Assembly (NCBI RefSeq): GCF_026340095.1
Contig: NZ_JAPEPO010000001.1
Span: 6,902,501-6,966,500 of the forward strand
Direction of reading: 5' to 3'
Origin: Streptomyces sp. NBC_01446
GTDB lineage: Bacteria > Actinomycetota > Actinomycetes > Streptomycetales > Streptomycetaceae
Length of the DNA: 64,000 bases
The notes beneath the pieces were generated by a model. The model did no database searches and had not been told where the DNA came from. It worked only from the letters and a program-made list of their open reading frames with translations. Shown piece by piece: positions 9,894 to 20,854 of the stretch. The stretch's first letter is position 1; the number at the start of each line of letters is the position of its first letter. The position numbers were made by a program, and so were the translations under genes.

Positions 9894-10538
9894 GTGAGAA
9901 GCAGCGGCGACGGTACGGCTGGGGGCGGCGGACACAGTCCGGCGGAGAGCGGCCCGTACTCGCTTCACGGCCACGCGGCCGATCACATTCCGCGTCGGCC
10001 GACGGTGTTGCCGGTGGTCGCTCAGAGGGATGACGACGCGACGCCCGAGCAGGTCGGATACCGAGGACCCACCGCGTGCGCGGCGGCCGGTATCACCTAT
10101 CGGCAACTGGACTACTGGGCGAGGACCGGACTGGTCGAGCCGAGTGTGCGACCGGCCCACGGGTCGGGGACCCAGCGGCTCTACAGCTTCCGGGACGTCG
10201 TCGTCCTGAAGATCGTGAAGCGGTTCCTGGACACCGGTGTCTCACTGCAGAACATCCGCACCGCGGTGCAGCATCTGCGGGAGCGCGGCTTCAGCGATCT
10301 GGAGCGGCTGACCCTCATGAGCGACGGCGCCACGGTCTACGAGTGCAGTTCGCCGACGGAGGTCCACGATCTGCTCCAGGGCGGTCAGGGAATCTTCGGT
10401 ATCGCTGTCGGTGTGGTGTGGCGGGACGTCGAGAGCGCGCTGTCGCAGCTGCACGGGGAGCGCATCGACACCGGCGAGACGCTCCTCGGGAACAACCCGG
10501 CGGACGAGCTGGCGAGACGGCGCCACCGCGCGGTGTGA
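9894..10538 (+). CDS. MerR family transcriptional regulator (Rv1830 type)
   Basis: 214 aa. After a variable N-terminus of about 60 residues, a MerR helix-turn-helix is present (GITYRQLDYWARTGLVEPSV, then GSGTQRLYSFRDVVVLKIVKR). The C-terminal region carries no cysteine effector site. In mycobacteria the gene in this place (Rv1830, described as ResR/McdR) influences cell division and antibiotic tolerance. The GTG start has AGAGGAGG at 9881-9888. A clean promoter with a palindrome precedes it. Confidence 0.86.
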   Translation: MRSSGDGTAGGGGHSPAESGPYSLHGHAADHIPRRPTVLPVVAQRDDDATPEQVGYRGPTACAAAGITYRQLDYWARTGLVEPSVRPAHGSGTQRLYSFRDVVVLKIVKRFLDTGVSLQNIRTAVQHLRERGFSDLERLTLMSDGATVYECSSPTEVHDLLQGGQGIFGIAVGVVWRDVESALSQLHGERIDTGETLLGNNPADELARRRHRAV

Positions 10539-10594
10539 GCGGGGCCGATGCGTCAACTGGAGCATTGTCAGTGCCGTAGGGCAGCATCGGACAT

Positions 10595-12019
10595 GTGAGA
10601 ACCGCGCCCACGATCCTGCATCTCGACATGGATGCCTTCTACGCCTCGGCGGAGCAGGCGTCGAAGCCGAGTCTGCGCGGGAAAGCCGTGGTCGTGGGTG
10701 GGATCGGGCCTCGTGGGGTGGTGGCCACCGCCTCGTACGAGGCCCGGGTGTTCGGGGTGCACTCGGCGATGCCGATAGGCCAGGCGCGCAGGCTCGCGCC
10801 CAATGCCGCGTATCTCGTGCCGCGCTTCCGGCTGTACCGGGAGGTCAGCGAGCAGGTGATGGGTCTGCTGCGGGAGTTGTCGCCGCTCGTGGAGCCGCTG
10901 AGCCTCGATGAGGCGTTCGTCGATCTGGAGGCCGGTGAGGCGGCCTGGGACGCCGCGTCGGCGCGGCTCGTCGGTGCGCGGCTGCGGGACGAGATCAAGG
11001 CGGTGACCGGCCTGACCGGGTCGGTGGGGCTCGCGGCGTCGAAGATGCTGGCGAAGATCGCCTCCGAGGAGGCGAAGCCGGACGGTCTGGTGCTGATCGT
11101 GCCCGGCACCGAGCGCGCCATGCTCGGGCCCATGTCGGTGCGCACGCTGCCCGGCGTGGGGCCGGCGACCGGGGACCATCTGAGACGTGCCGGGATCACC
11201 ACGGTTGAGGAGATCGCCGAGGCGGGCGAGGACGAGCTCGTGCGACTGCTGGGGAAGTCGCACGGGGTGTCGCTGTACGCCATGGCCCTCGCGCACGACG
11301 ACAGGCCCGTGGTGGCCGAGCGTGACGCCAAGTCGGTGTCGGTCGAGGACACGTACGACGTGGACATCCATGACCGGGTGCGGGTGCGGACCGAGGTGCA
11401 GCGGCTTGCGGAGCGGTGCGTGCAGCGGCTGCGGGGGGCGGAGCGGTCCGGGCGGACGGTGGTCCTCAAGGTGCGGCGCTACGACTTCTCCACGCTGACG
11501 AGATCCGAGACGCTGCGCGGACCCACCGACGACCCCGCCGTGGTGCGGGAGGCGGCCGCCCGGCTCCTGGAGTCCGTGGACACGACGGGTGGGGTGCGGC
11601 TGCTCGGCGTGGGGGTGACAGGCCTGGCCGACTACACGCAGGAGGACCTGTTCGCGCAGGCGCAGGCCGAGGCCGATGCACACGCGTCCGAGGGGGAGCA
11701 TGAGGGCGAGGCGGAAGGGGCGGGGGGTGCGGGGGACGAGGGGCAGGCGGCGGCCGGAGAGGTCGTCGAGGCCGCGGACCGGCGCTGGGTGGCCGGGCAT
11801 GACGTGCGGCACGAGCAGTTCGGGCACGGTTGGGTGCAGGGCAGCGGGCTCGGGCGGGTGACCGTGCGCTTCGAGACGCCGTACTCGGAGCCGGGGCGGG
11901 TGCGTACGTTCCGGACCGACGACCCTGCGCTCGTACCGGGGGAGCCGCTGCCGCTGGTGGAGGGCGGGGCCGGGCGGTTTGCGGCGCGGGAGCCGGATGC
12001 CGGGTCAGGTGTCGTCTGA
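10595..12019 (+). CDS. dinB: DNA polymerase IV (Y family) with C-terminal Tudor-like extension
   Basis: This 474-aa error-prone translesion polymerase has the catalytic carboxylates in place: D11 within HLDMDAFYASAEQ and D105/E106 within SLDEAFVD. The little-finger domain ends near residue 345. A Glu/Gly/Ala-rich linker (about 358-392) follows, then an unusual tail from residue 398 (WVAGHDVRHEQFGHGWVQG, then RVTVRFET). The tail resembles the C-terminal Tudor module of UvrD/PcrA helicases. No canonical beta-clamp motif is seen at the extreme C-terminus. The gene overlaps the convergent PRC-barrel gene by 15 nt. Confidence 0.92.
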   Translation: MRTAPTILHLDMDAFYASAEQASKPSLRGKAVVVGGIGPRGVVATASYEARVFGVHSAMPIGQARRLAPNAAYLVPRFRLYREVSEQVMGLLRELSPLVEPLSLDEAFVDLEAGEAAWDAASARLVGARLRDEIKAVTGLTGSVGLAASKMLAKIASEEAKPDGLVLIVPGTERAMLGPMSVRTLPGVGPATGDHLRRAGITTVEEIAEAGEDELVRLLGKSHGVSLYAMALAHDDRPVVAERDAKSVSVEDTYDVDIHDRVRVRTEVQRLAERCVQRLRGAERSGRTVVLKVRRYDFSTLTRSETLRGPTDDPAVVREAAARLLESVDTTGGVRLLGVGVTGLADYTQEDLFAQAQAEADAHASEGEHEGEAEGAGGAGDEGQAAAGEVVEAADRRWVAGHDVRHEQFGHGWVQGSGLGRVTVRFETPYSEPGRVRTFRTDDPALVPGEPLPLVEGGAGRFAAREPDAGSGVV

Positions 12020-12415
12020 CGGGCGGGCGATCTTGCCGAAGTCGCGGTCCTCAGGGGGCTCGGGGTCGTGCGGGGCCGAGATGTCGAGACCGTAGTGGTG
12101 GTAGAGCTGGAGCTCCTGTTCGGGGGAGAGGTGACGGCCGACGCCGAAGTCGGGGGCGTCCTTGATCAGGGAGCGTTCGAAGGGGATGCGCAGGGTGCCC
12201 TCCACCAGCTCGCTCGGCTCCAGGGGGACGAAGGCGTCCCGGCTGAACAGGCCTGTGCGTATCGCCGCCCACTCGGGGACGCCGGTCGCGTCGTCGAGGT
12301 AGACCTCGTCGACGGTCCCGATCTTGGCTCCGTTACGGTCGAACGCCTTGCGGCCGATCAGGTTGCGCGGATCGACATCGGTCTGCACGGGGCCCTCCAG
12401 CTGCTCGCAACTCAT
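12005..12415 (-). CDS. PRC-barrel domain protein
   Basis: 136 aa. A PRC-barrel fold is recognised from LIGRKAFDRNGAKIGTVDEV, EWAAIRTG and the following FVPLEPSELVEGTLRIPF, with a short C-terminal tail rich in acidic residues and proline. Such proteins occur in stress and RNA-maturation contexts; the role here is unknown. It ends inside the 3' end of the polymerase IV gene on the other strand. No strong Shine-Dalgarno precedes the ATG at 12415. Confidence 0.82.
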   Translation of the reverse strand: MSCEQLEGPVQTDVDPRNLIGRKAFDRNGAKIGTVDEVYLDDATGVPEWAAIRTGLFSRDAFVPLEPSELVEGTLRIPFERSLIKDAPDFGVGRHLSPEQELQLYHHYGLDISAPHDPEPPEDRDFGKIARPSDDT

Positions 12416-12474
12416 CCGTAAGCACTACCAAAGTGCACATTGGGGAAGGCGGCCACTCGAGGCCGGGGGTGTTG

Positions 12475-12490
12475 TTGCCGCTGGTAGGCT
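12475..12490 (+). promoter_or_regulatory. Putative promoter -10 region for the gcvP riboswitch transcript
   Basis: TAGGCT at 12485-12490 is a plausible -10 about 20 nt before the first aptamer stem. No well-spaced -35 is evident; TTGCCG at 12475-12480 is too close. Confidence 0.35.
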
Positions 12491-12509
12491 TGCGATGGCT
12501 GCTGACCCC

Positions 12510-12722
12510 GTGCGGGAGAGTCCTCCGGATGACACCGGAGGCGCCGAAGGAGCAACTCCTCCCCGGAATCTCTCAGGCCCCTGTACCGCACGGACGAGGT
12601 CACTCTGGAAAGCAGGGCGGGCGTTCAGGCCTCCGCTCTCACCGACGGTGAAAGTCGTCATGCCCTTCGTGATGTGGGGTGTGCCGGTGAAACTCTCAGG
12701 TTGAGATGACAGAGGGGGAGGC
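12510..12722 (+). ncRNA. Tandem glycine riboswitch controlling gcvP
   Basis: Aptamer 1 (about 12511-12616) contains the conserved CGGGAGAGTC, GGCGCCGAAGGAGCAA and AATCTCTCAGGCCCC elements and the closing ACTCTGGAAAGCAGGG. Aptamer 2 (about 12617-12722) has GACGGTGAAAGTC, CCGGTGAAACTCTCAGG and the ending GATGACAGAGGGGGAGG. Two glycine-binding domains joined by a short linker are the classic gcv arrangement, and glycine binding normally switches the glycine cleavage gene on. The expression platform lies between 12722 and the gcvP ribosome binding site at 12769. Confidence 0.93.
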
Positions 12723-12782
12723 CGTCCGGGCACCCGCGCCGTGGTGCCCCTCGCAGGTCGCAATGACCAGGAGGCCTCCGCA

Positions 12783-15668
<2,886 letters not shown>

Positions 15669-15689
15669 TACTCACGCTGACATGCGTCA

Positions 15690-15726
15690 GGGCCGGTTCC
15701 GGGGTTTCCCGGGGCCGGCCCTTTCG
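15690..15726 (+). terminator. Terminator after gcvP
   Basis: GGGCCGG (15690-15696) pairs with CCGGCCC (15715-15721), with an inner CCGGG/CCCGG stem, followed by TTTCGT. It lies 22 nt past the gcvP stop and faces the convergent DUF5999 gene. Confidence 0.75.
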
Positions 15727-15757
15727 TACTGGGGGCGCCGTCGGCGTCCGGATGCGC

Positions 15758-15955
15758 TCAGGCCGCGGTCATGACGTGCGCAGGGCGGTGCGGAGCGATG
15801 ATCTGGCCGTTGGGCAGCAGCTCACCGGTGTCCTCGAAGAGCAGGACGCCGTTGCAGAGCAGACTCCAGCCCTGTTCGGGGTGGTGGGCCACAGGGAGCG
15901 CGGCCTCCCGGTCGGCGGAGTCTGCGGACGGGCACGGTGGCTGGTGCTGGCACAT
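15758..15955 (-). CDS. Small DUF5999-type protein with N-terminal Cys-His motif
   Basis: A 65-aa protein starting MCQHQPPCP, with two close cysteines flanking a histidine, then EQGWSLLCNGVLLFEDTGELLP and GQIIAPHRP. This family is widespread in Streptomyces, short and of unknown function; the cysteines and histidines suggest metal binding but this is untested. I chose the ATG at 15955 from family length. An in-frame ATG at 16036 preceded by GGGGGGC would add 27 residues and has the better ribosome binding site, so the start is open. Confidence 0.78.
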   Translation of the reverse strand: MCQHQPPCPSADSADREAALPVAHHPEQGWSLLCNGVLLFEDTGELLPNGQIIAPHRPAHVMTAA

Positions 15956-16235
15956 GGATGGGATCTTTCCCTGTGAAGTGATGTCGGTGATGGGTGCGAT
16001 GTCGCTGTCTGTCCTGCGGCTCGAAGCGTTGTTCATGGCCGCCCCCCGTTTGTCGGTCGGTCCGGAACCCAGTGTTGCCCTACGGGCGTCAATCCGCAGG
16101 GATTTCGTCGCAGCGGTCCTCACTGGATGAGGACGCGTCACCCGTGCGGACGGTTCACCCCAACTGCACTGTCCCTTCGGGTGGTTCGGGGTGGCCTGAC
16201 CGGGCTAGTCCGGACGGGCCCGCGAGAGCACGGCT

Positions 16236-16271
16236 GCGCCCCGCGACCGGTCGGCATCGGCAGCGGGGCGC
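16236..16271 (-). terminator. Terminator after the 16297-16884 gene
   Basis: GCGCCCCGC (16236-16244) pairs with GCGGGGCGC (16263-16271), a 9-bp GC-rich stem with an 18-nt loop lying just beyond the minus-strand stop at 16297. Confidence 0.6.
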
Positions 16272-16296
16272 GGGCGCGTCGGACGGCCCGGTCGCG

Positions 16297-16884
16297 TCAG
16301 GCGGGTGAGCCCAGAAGTGGCGCGGGGGTCAGTCGATGGGTGAGGACGGGCAGCAGTTCGGCGACCCGGTGGGGGCGGTGGGCGGCGATGCCGGGCGGCG
16401 CGGGCGCGAGCGGGACCAGGAGGTCACTGGCCGCGGGATGTCCCGTGGCGGCGTCGGCGTTGCAGTCCCCGTGCAGCCAGAGGGTGAGCATGTACAGCTC
16501 CGGGACCGAGAGCAGGCGCGGTTGGTAGGCCGCGGGCAGGGACTCGGCCTGGCGCAGCGCGCGTTCGGTGGCCGCGACGTACGGGCCCTCGAAGAAGTGC
16601 GAGAACGCCCAGCCGTCGGCGGTCAGCATCGTGTCGGCGGCGGCGACCGCGCGCTCCCCGCAGCGGATCAGGAACCGCCAGCCGGCGAGTCGGGTCGGCG
16701 AGGGGCCCGCGCTGCCCGTGACCCGGTCCAGTACGTGGACGGGCAACGGGAGTTCGGGGCTCGCCGGTCCTTGGGCGGAGCGCAGGGAAGGGGTGCGGGC
16801 CTCACGGACTGCGGTGGGGGAACCGAGGGCCGTGAGGACGGTGCGCAGGGCGGGCGCGGGAGCCGGAGGGACGTGCAGCGGCAT
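16297..16884 (-). CDS. Conserved hypothetical protein (Streptomyces)
   Basis: I do not recognise a family. The 195-aa protein is rich in Ala, Pro and Leu, lacks a signal peptide or clear membrane helix, and contains a helical central part with RFLIRCGERAVAAADTML and GWAFSHFFEGPYVAATERAL. ATG 16884 was chosen because GAGAGGCGACC lies about 10 nt upstream; an in-frame extension to 17031 has no ribosome binding site. It stands alone between a terminator and a long gene-free stretch. Confidence 0.6.
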   Translation of the reverse strand: MPLHVPPAPAPALRTVLTALGSPTAVREARTPSLRSAQGPASPELPLPVHVLDRVTGSAGPSPTRLAGWRFLIRCGERAVAAADTMLTADGWAFSHFFEGPYVAATERALRQAESLPAAYQPRLLSVPELYMLTLWLHGDCNADAATGHPAASDLLVPLAPAPPGIAAHRPHRVAELLPVLTHRLTPAPLLGSPA

Positions 16885-17374
16885 GGTGGGTCGCCTCTCA
16901 TTCGACAGGCACGGTGGATCGAGGGCGTGGCGGGACGAGCGGACGGCGCTGTCTGCTGACCGGGCCAGAGGGGGCGGGGCAGGTACCGCGAGCGCCGACT
17001 CTCTGCCTCGTTCGCGAAGTTTATACGACACGTGTTCACGCAGTGTTTCGGCTAGCCGTCGCGAAAATGCTCGGCAAGGCGTTATTCGGTCGCCGACATG
17101 AGGGGAATCTCCCGATTTTCAGCGGGGTCGGGTCGGTGACCTCGTAATCTTCACGGCGAGCGGACGGCCGATTCTCGTCGGCGTTTATCACCAGGCCAGG
17201 TGGAATGGACTCTTCGACATGCTGCATGCCTAGTGAATGTGCCCCGTGACAACTGCTGGGAGCCTACTCGCCCGCGGCGGGAGGCGGGGCGTTATCGATC
17301 ACATTGCCTGGGCATCATCCACCGTGACACAGCGGCCGGGTGGCCGTGTCGTCCATGTGAGGAGGGACGCTTCC
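16885..17374. other. 490-bp gene-free stretch between divergent genes
   Basis: No convincing gene is seen. It separates the divergent hypothetical gene (minus) and the glutamate-cysteine ligase-like gene (plus) and is noticeably less GC-rich than its neighbours between about 17020 and 17240. I could not find a promoter with good spacing in either direction. The in-frame extension of the plus gene to GTG 17237 lacks a ribosome binding site. Confidence 0.5.
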
Positions 17375-18895
17375 ATGGGGGAGAAGGTCGTGGCGGGCGC
17401 GTTCGACCTGTCCGATCGGCGGCACTACCGCAGGAAGCTGCAGCAGTGTCTGGCGGGGCTCGCGAGGCTCCTGGAGGAGGAGAGGTTCGATCGTCCGAGG
17501 AATCTGATGGGCCTGGAGATCGAGTTGAATCTCGCGGGACCCGACGGCATGCCGAAAATGATGAATGCGCAAGTTCTCGAGCGCATCGCGAGCCGTGATT
17601 TCCAGACCGAACTCGGAATGTTCAATCTGGAAGTGAACATTGCCCCTCATCGATTGGAAGGCCGCGTTCTCGACCGGCTCGCCGAGGAGCTCAGGACCGG
17701 CCTCGCCTATGCTCACCGGAAAGCGAACGAGGTGGACGCCGGGATCGTGATGATCGGCATTCTCCCGACGCTCGTGCCCGATGATCTCGTCTCCGCGAAC
17801 TTGTCGGACGTGGACCGCTACAGCCTTCTCAACGACCAGATGGTGGCCGCGCGCGGCGAGGACTTCGTGGTCGACATCGACGGGGTGGAGCACCTGCGCT
17901 GCAGCTCGGAGTCCATTGCGACCGAAGCGGCGTGCACCTCCGTGCAGTTGCACCTCCAGGTCACGCCCGCCCGCTTCGCCGACGTGTGGAACGCGGCGCA
18001 GGCCGTCGCGGCCGTGCAGGTGGCGGTCGGCGCCAACTCGCCGTTCCTGTTCGGACATGAGCTGTGGCGCGAATCGCGGCCGCCCCTGTTCCAGCAGTCG
18101 ACCGACACCCGCCCGCCCGAGCTCCAGGCCCAAGGGGTCCGGCCGCGCACCTGGTTCGGCGAGCGCTGGATCAGCAGCGCGTACGACCTCTTCGAGGAGA
18201 ACCTGCGCTACTTCCCCCCGCTGCTGCCCCTGTGCGACGACGAGGAGCCGCTGCGCGTCATCGACGACGACGGAGTGCCGGCGCTCGGCGAGCTCGTCCT
18301 GCACAACGGCACCGTCTACCGCTGGAACCGGCCCGTGTATGGCATAGCCGACGGCAGGCCGCACCTGCGCGTGGAGAACCGCGTCCTGCCCGCGGGCCCC
18401 ACTGTCACCGACGTCATCGCGAACGTCGCCTTCTACTACGGCGTCGTACGCGCCCTGGCCGAGGACACCCGCCCCGTCTGGACCCGCCTGCCCTTCGACG
18501 CGGCGGCCCGCAACTTCGACGAGGCCTGCCGGTACGGGATCGAGGCGCGCCTGGACTGGCCGCGCCGGGGCCGCTTCGGCGGGGTGGAGAAGGTGGCCGC
18601 CGTCACGCTCGTTCGGGACGAGCTGCTGCCGCTGGCCGCTGCCGGGCTCGACGCCTGGGGGGTCGAGGCGGCCGACCGTGACTTCTACCTCGGGGTGATC
18701 GAGGAGCGCTGCCGGCGGCGGGTCAACGGGGCCTCGTGGCAGGCGGCCACGTTCCACCGCGCGCTGGAGAGCGGCCTGGAGCGCGACGCGGCGCTCGCGG
18801 CGACCACCCGGCGCTACTGCGAGCTGATGCACGCGGGCGAACCGGTGCACACATGGCCGGTGGGGCTCCCGGCACCGGCGGTGCAACTGGACTGA
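17375..18895 (+). CDS. Glutamate-cysteine ligase family protein (GCS2-like)
   Basis: 506 aa. The N-terminal MGLEIELNLAG motif supplies the metal/ATP-binding glutamates of the carboxylate-amine ligase fold. Further fold markers are GMFNLEVNIAPH, STDTRPPE and the downstream PHLRVENRVLPAGPTVTDV. Actinobacterial members of this size have not been assigned a firm substrate, and Streptomyces makes mycothiol rather than glutathione, so the acceptor may not be cysteine. The ATG at 17375 has AGGAGGGA at 17360-17367. It appears monocistronic. Confidence 0.8.
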   Translation: MGEKVVAGAFDLSDRRHYRRKLQQCLAGLARLLEEERFDRPRNLMGLEIELNLAGPDGMPKMMNAQVLERIASRDFQTELGMFNLEVNIAPHRLEGRVLDRLAEELRTGLAYAHRKANEVDAGIVMIGILPTLVPDDLVSANLSDVDRYSLLNDQMVAARGEDFVVDIDGVEHLRCSSESIATEAACTSVQLHLQVTPARFADVWNAAQAVAAVQVAVGANSPFLFGHELWRESRPPLFQQSTDTRPPELQAQGVRPRTWFGERWISSAYDLFEENLRYFPPLLPLCDDEEPLRVIDDDGVPALGELVLHNGTVYRWNRPVYGIADGRPHLRVENRVLPAGPTVTDVIANVAFYYGVVRALAEDTRPVWTRLPFDAAARNFDEACRYGIEARLDWPRRGRFGGVEKVAAVTLVRDELLPLAAAGLDAWGVEAADRDFYLGVIEERCRRRVNGASWQAATFHRALESGLERDAALAATTRRYCELMHAGEPVHTWPVGLPAPAVQLD

Positions 18896-18917
18896 CCGGC
18901 GCGGCGGTTCGGCTCGC

Positions 18918-20690
18918 TCAGCCCTTGGCGCCCGCCTCCACGATCGCCTTGAGGATCACCGCGTGGATCTCGGCCGGGTCGCTGACCTGGTGCCCGGAGC
19001 CGCCGGTGGCCCCGGCGATCTGTTCGACCTCGTCCTTGTCCGCGTCCGGGCCGACCGCGATGGCGATGAGCGGCACCGGGTGCTGCGGGTCGGCGAGGCT
19101 CTGCAGCCGTGAGACGAGGCTGCTGCGCGAGATGGATCCGGGGTCCTGGTTCGCGCCGTCGGTCACGACCACGAGGGCGTTGAACTTGCCGTTCCGGTAG
19201 GAGGACGTGGCCTCCTCGTAGGCCGCGAGCGTGGTGTCGTAAAGACCCGTGGCGCCGCCCGGCACGGGCTGCAGACCGCTGAAGGCCTCGGACAGCTTGT
19301 CGCGCTGGGTGCCGCCGCCCTTGCGGTCGCCGAGACGCTCGGTGGGTACGAGCTTGCGGTAGTCGCGGTTCCCGTCGAGGAGCGTGGCGAACTCCCACAG
19401 GCCGATCTCGTCCTCGGGCGTGAACGTGGCGAGCGCCTGGAGCATCGAGGCCTTCGTGACCTCCATGCGGGACTGGTCGCGGCCCGGCACATAGTTCGCC
19501 ATGGAGGCGGAGGCGTCCACGACGACGGTGATCCGGGCGCTCTGTACCGTGATCGTCCACATGCCGAGGGTCTCCTGGAGCTGCTTGTCCGTCGGCGGGT
19601 CGGACTCCGGCGCCGCGTACGGCTGCGGGCTGCGGCCTCCCGCCCCGGCGACCAGCGCGTCCGAGGGCTCCTCGTCGTCCGTCCTGAACCCGTGCTTGTC
19701 CAGGATCCTGACGCCGGCGTCCTCTCCGAGCAGGGTCATGAAGCGGATCGCGGCCCGTCGCTCGTCCGTGGACTTGACGCCCTCGTCGACCAGCGCGAAC
19801 GGGTAGTCCAGCTGCGGCGAGCCGTCCTTCGGGTAGAAGAGTTCGAGCCCGTCCTTGTCGCCGGCGGTGGCGTTGTACCGGTACGAGGACTGTTCGGAGA
19901 GGATCAGCGCCTGATTGCGGCGCGGATTGCCCTGCTCGGTGCCGGAGGCGTCGCGCGCCAGGGTGTCGGTCAGCCGGCCGTCGCTGTCGGTGGTGCGCTG
20001 CGAGAGCGCCTTGGCCATGGCGGCGGCCTGGGTGTCGCCCTCCGGCCCGGACTTCTTGGTGGAGGCACCCAGCTGGGTCAGGGCGAGGAGACCGGTCGCG
20101 CTGCGCGCGGGGTCCGCGGTCCCGAGCCGCAGCTTGTCGCCCTCCATGGCCGCGCCGGTCAACTGCGCCCAGGTGTACTTCTTCGCGGGCCAGCCCAGGC
20201 TCTTCGCGGCCGAGGGCACCATGCTGATGCCGATGGGGGACGAGGCTATGTTGCCCATCGCGGTGACCGGAGTGGCGTTCCCGCCGAGGCCGGCGCGCTG
20301 GATCCACAGACTCGAATCCGGCACCCACGCCTCGTAGTCCCCGGTGCCCTTCCGGCCCTTGCGCAGGGTATCGGCGATCTTGTACGAGTCGCCCGCCTGC
20401 ACGCGGGTGTCGAGGCACTGTCCGTCGGAGGTCAGGTGGTTCTTGCGGGCGAGGTCAGCGGCGTCGCGCAGTGCGGGGGCGATGTCGGGCGAGGCGGCGA
20501 TGTCGAGGTGGACCGTCTTGCCGTCGCAGGTCCCGCCGAAGGAGAGCAGGCCGCTCCTGGCCGCCAGAGCCGTGCCCCCGGCCACCACGAGGACGAGGGC
20601 CGTGGCGATGGCGACGGTCCGGCCGCGCGTGCGGCGGCGGGGGGCGACCGCGTCCGTCCCATACTCGTCGGGCAAGCTGTGACGTCCCAT
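18918..20690 (-). CDS. Membrane-anchored substrate-binding / von Willebrand factor A fusion protein
   Basis: 590 aa. A basic cytoplasmic tail and a transmembrane or uncleaved signal helix (TVAIATALVLVVAGGTALAA) precede an extracellular domain of the bacterial solute-binding type (residues about 50-350), then a vWA domain (about 380-590). The metal-ion-dependent adhesion site is present as VDASASM with downstream threonine and aspartate (VVVTDGANQD). Proteins of this build are thought to act outside the cell in adhesion or sensing; no transporter genes adjoin. ATG 20690 has GAGGAAGG about 10 nt upstream. Confidence 0.82.
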   Translation of the reverse strand: MGRHSLPDEYGTDAVAPRRRTRGRTVAIATALVLVVAGGTALAARSGLLSFGGTCDGKTVHLDIAASPDIAPALRDAADLARKNHLTSDGQCLDTRVQAGDSYKIADTLRKGRKGTGDYEAWVPDSSLWIQRAGLGGNATPVTAMGNIASSPIGISMVPSAAKSLGWPAKKYTWAQLTGAAMEGDKLRLGTADPARSATGLLALTQLGASTKKSGPEGDTQAAAMAKALSQRTTDSDGRLTDTLARDASGTEQGNPRRNQALILSEQSSYRYNATAGDKDGLELFYPKDGSPQLDYPFALVDEGVKSTDERRAAIRFMTLLGEDAGVRILDKHGFRTDDEEPSDALVAGAGGRSPQPYAAPESDPPTDKQLQETLGMWTITVQSARITVVVDASASMANYVPGRDQSRMEVTKASMLQALATFTPEDEIGLWEFATLLDGNRDYRKLVPTERLGDRKGGGTQRDKLSEAFSGLQPVPGGATGLYDTTLAAYEEATSSYRNGKFNALVVVTDGANQDPGSISRSSLVSRLQSLADPQHPVPLIAIAVGPDADKDEVEQIAGATGGSGHQVSDPAEIHAVILKAIVEAGAKG

Positions 20691-20854
20691 GCGGTGGTGC
20701 CCTTCCTCGGGTCCCGGCCCGACGGAAAGGGAGAGGTACACCAAAGAACGGCCTTCGTCCCCCCGGCCTGTCGCGCGCGATCTTCGTACCTGTATTCGAG
20801 ACCCTAGCGGGGCTAGGTGGGGGATGAGACGGGATTACTCAACTGGAGGCAGGT

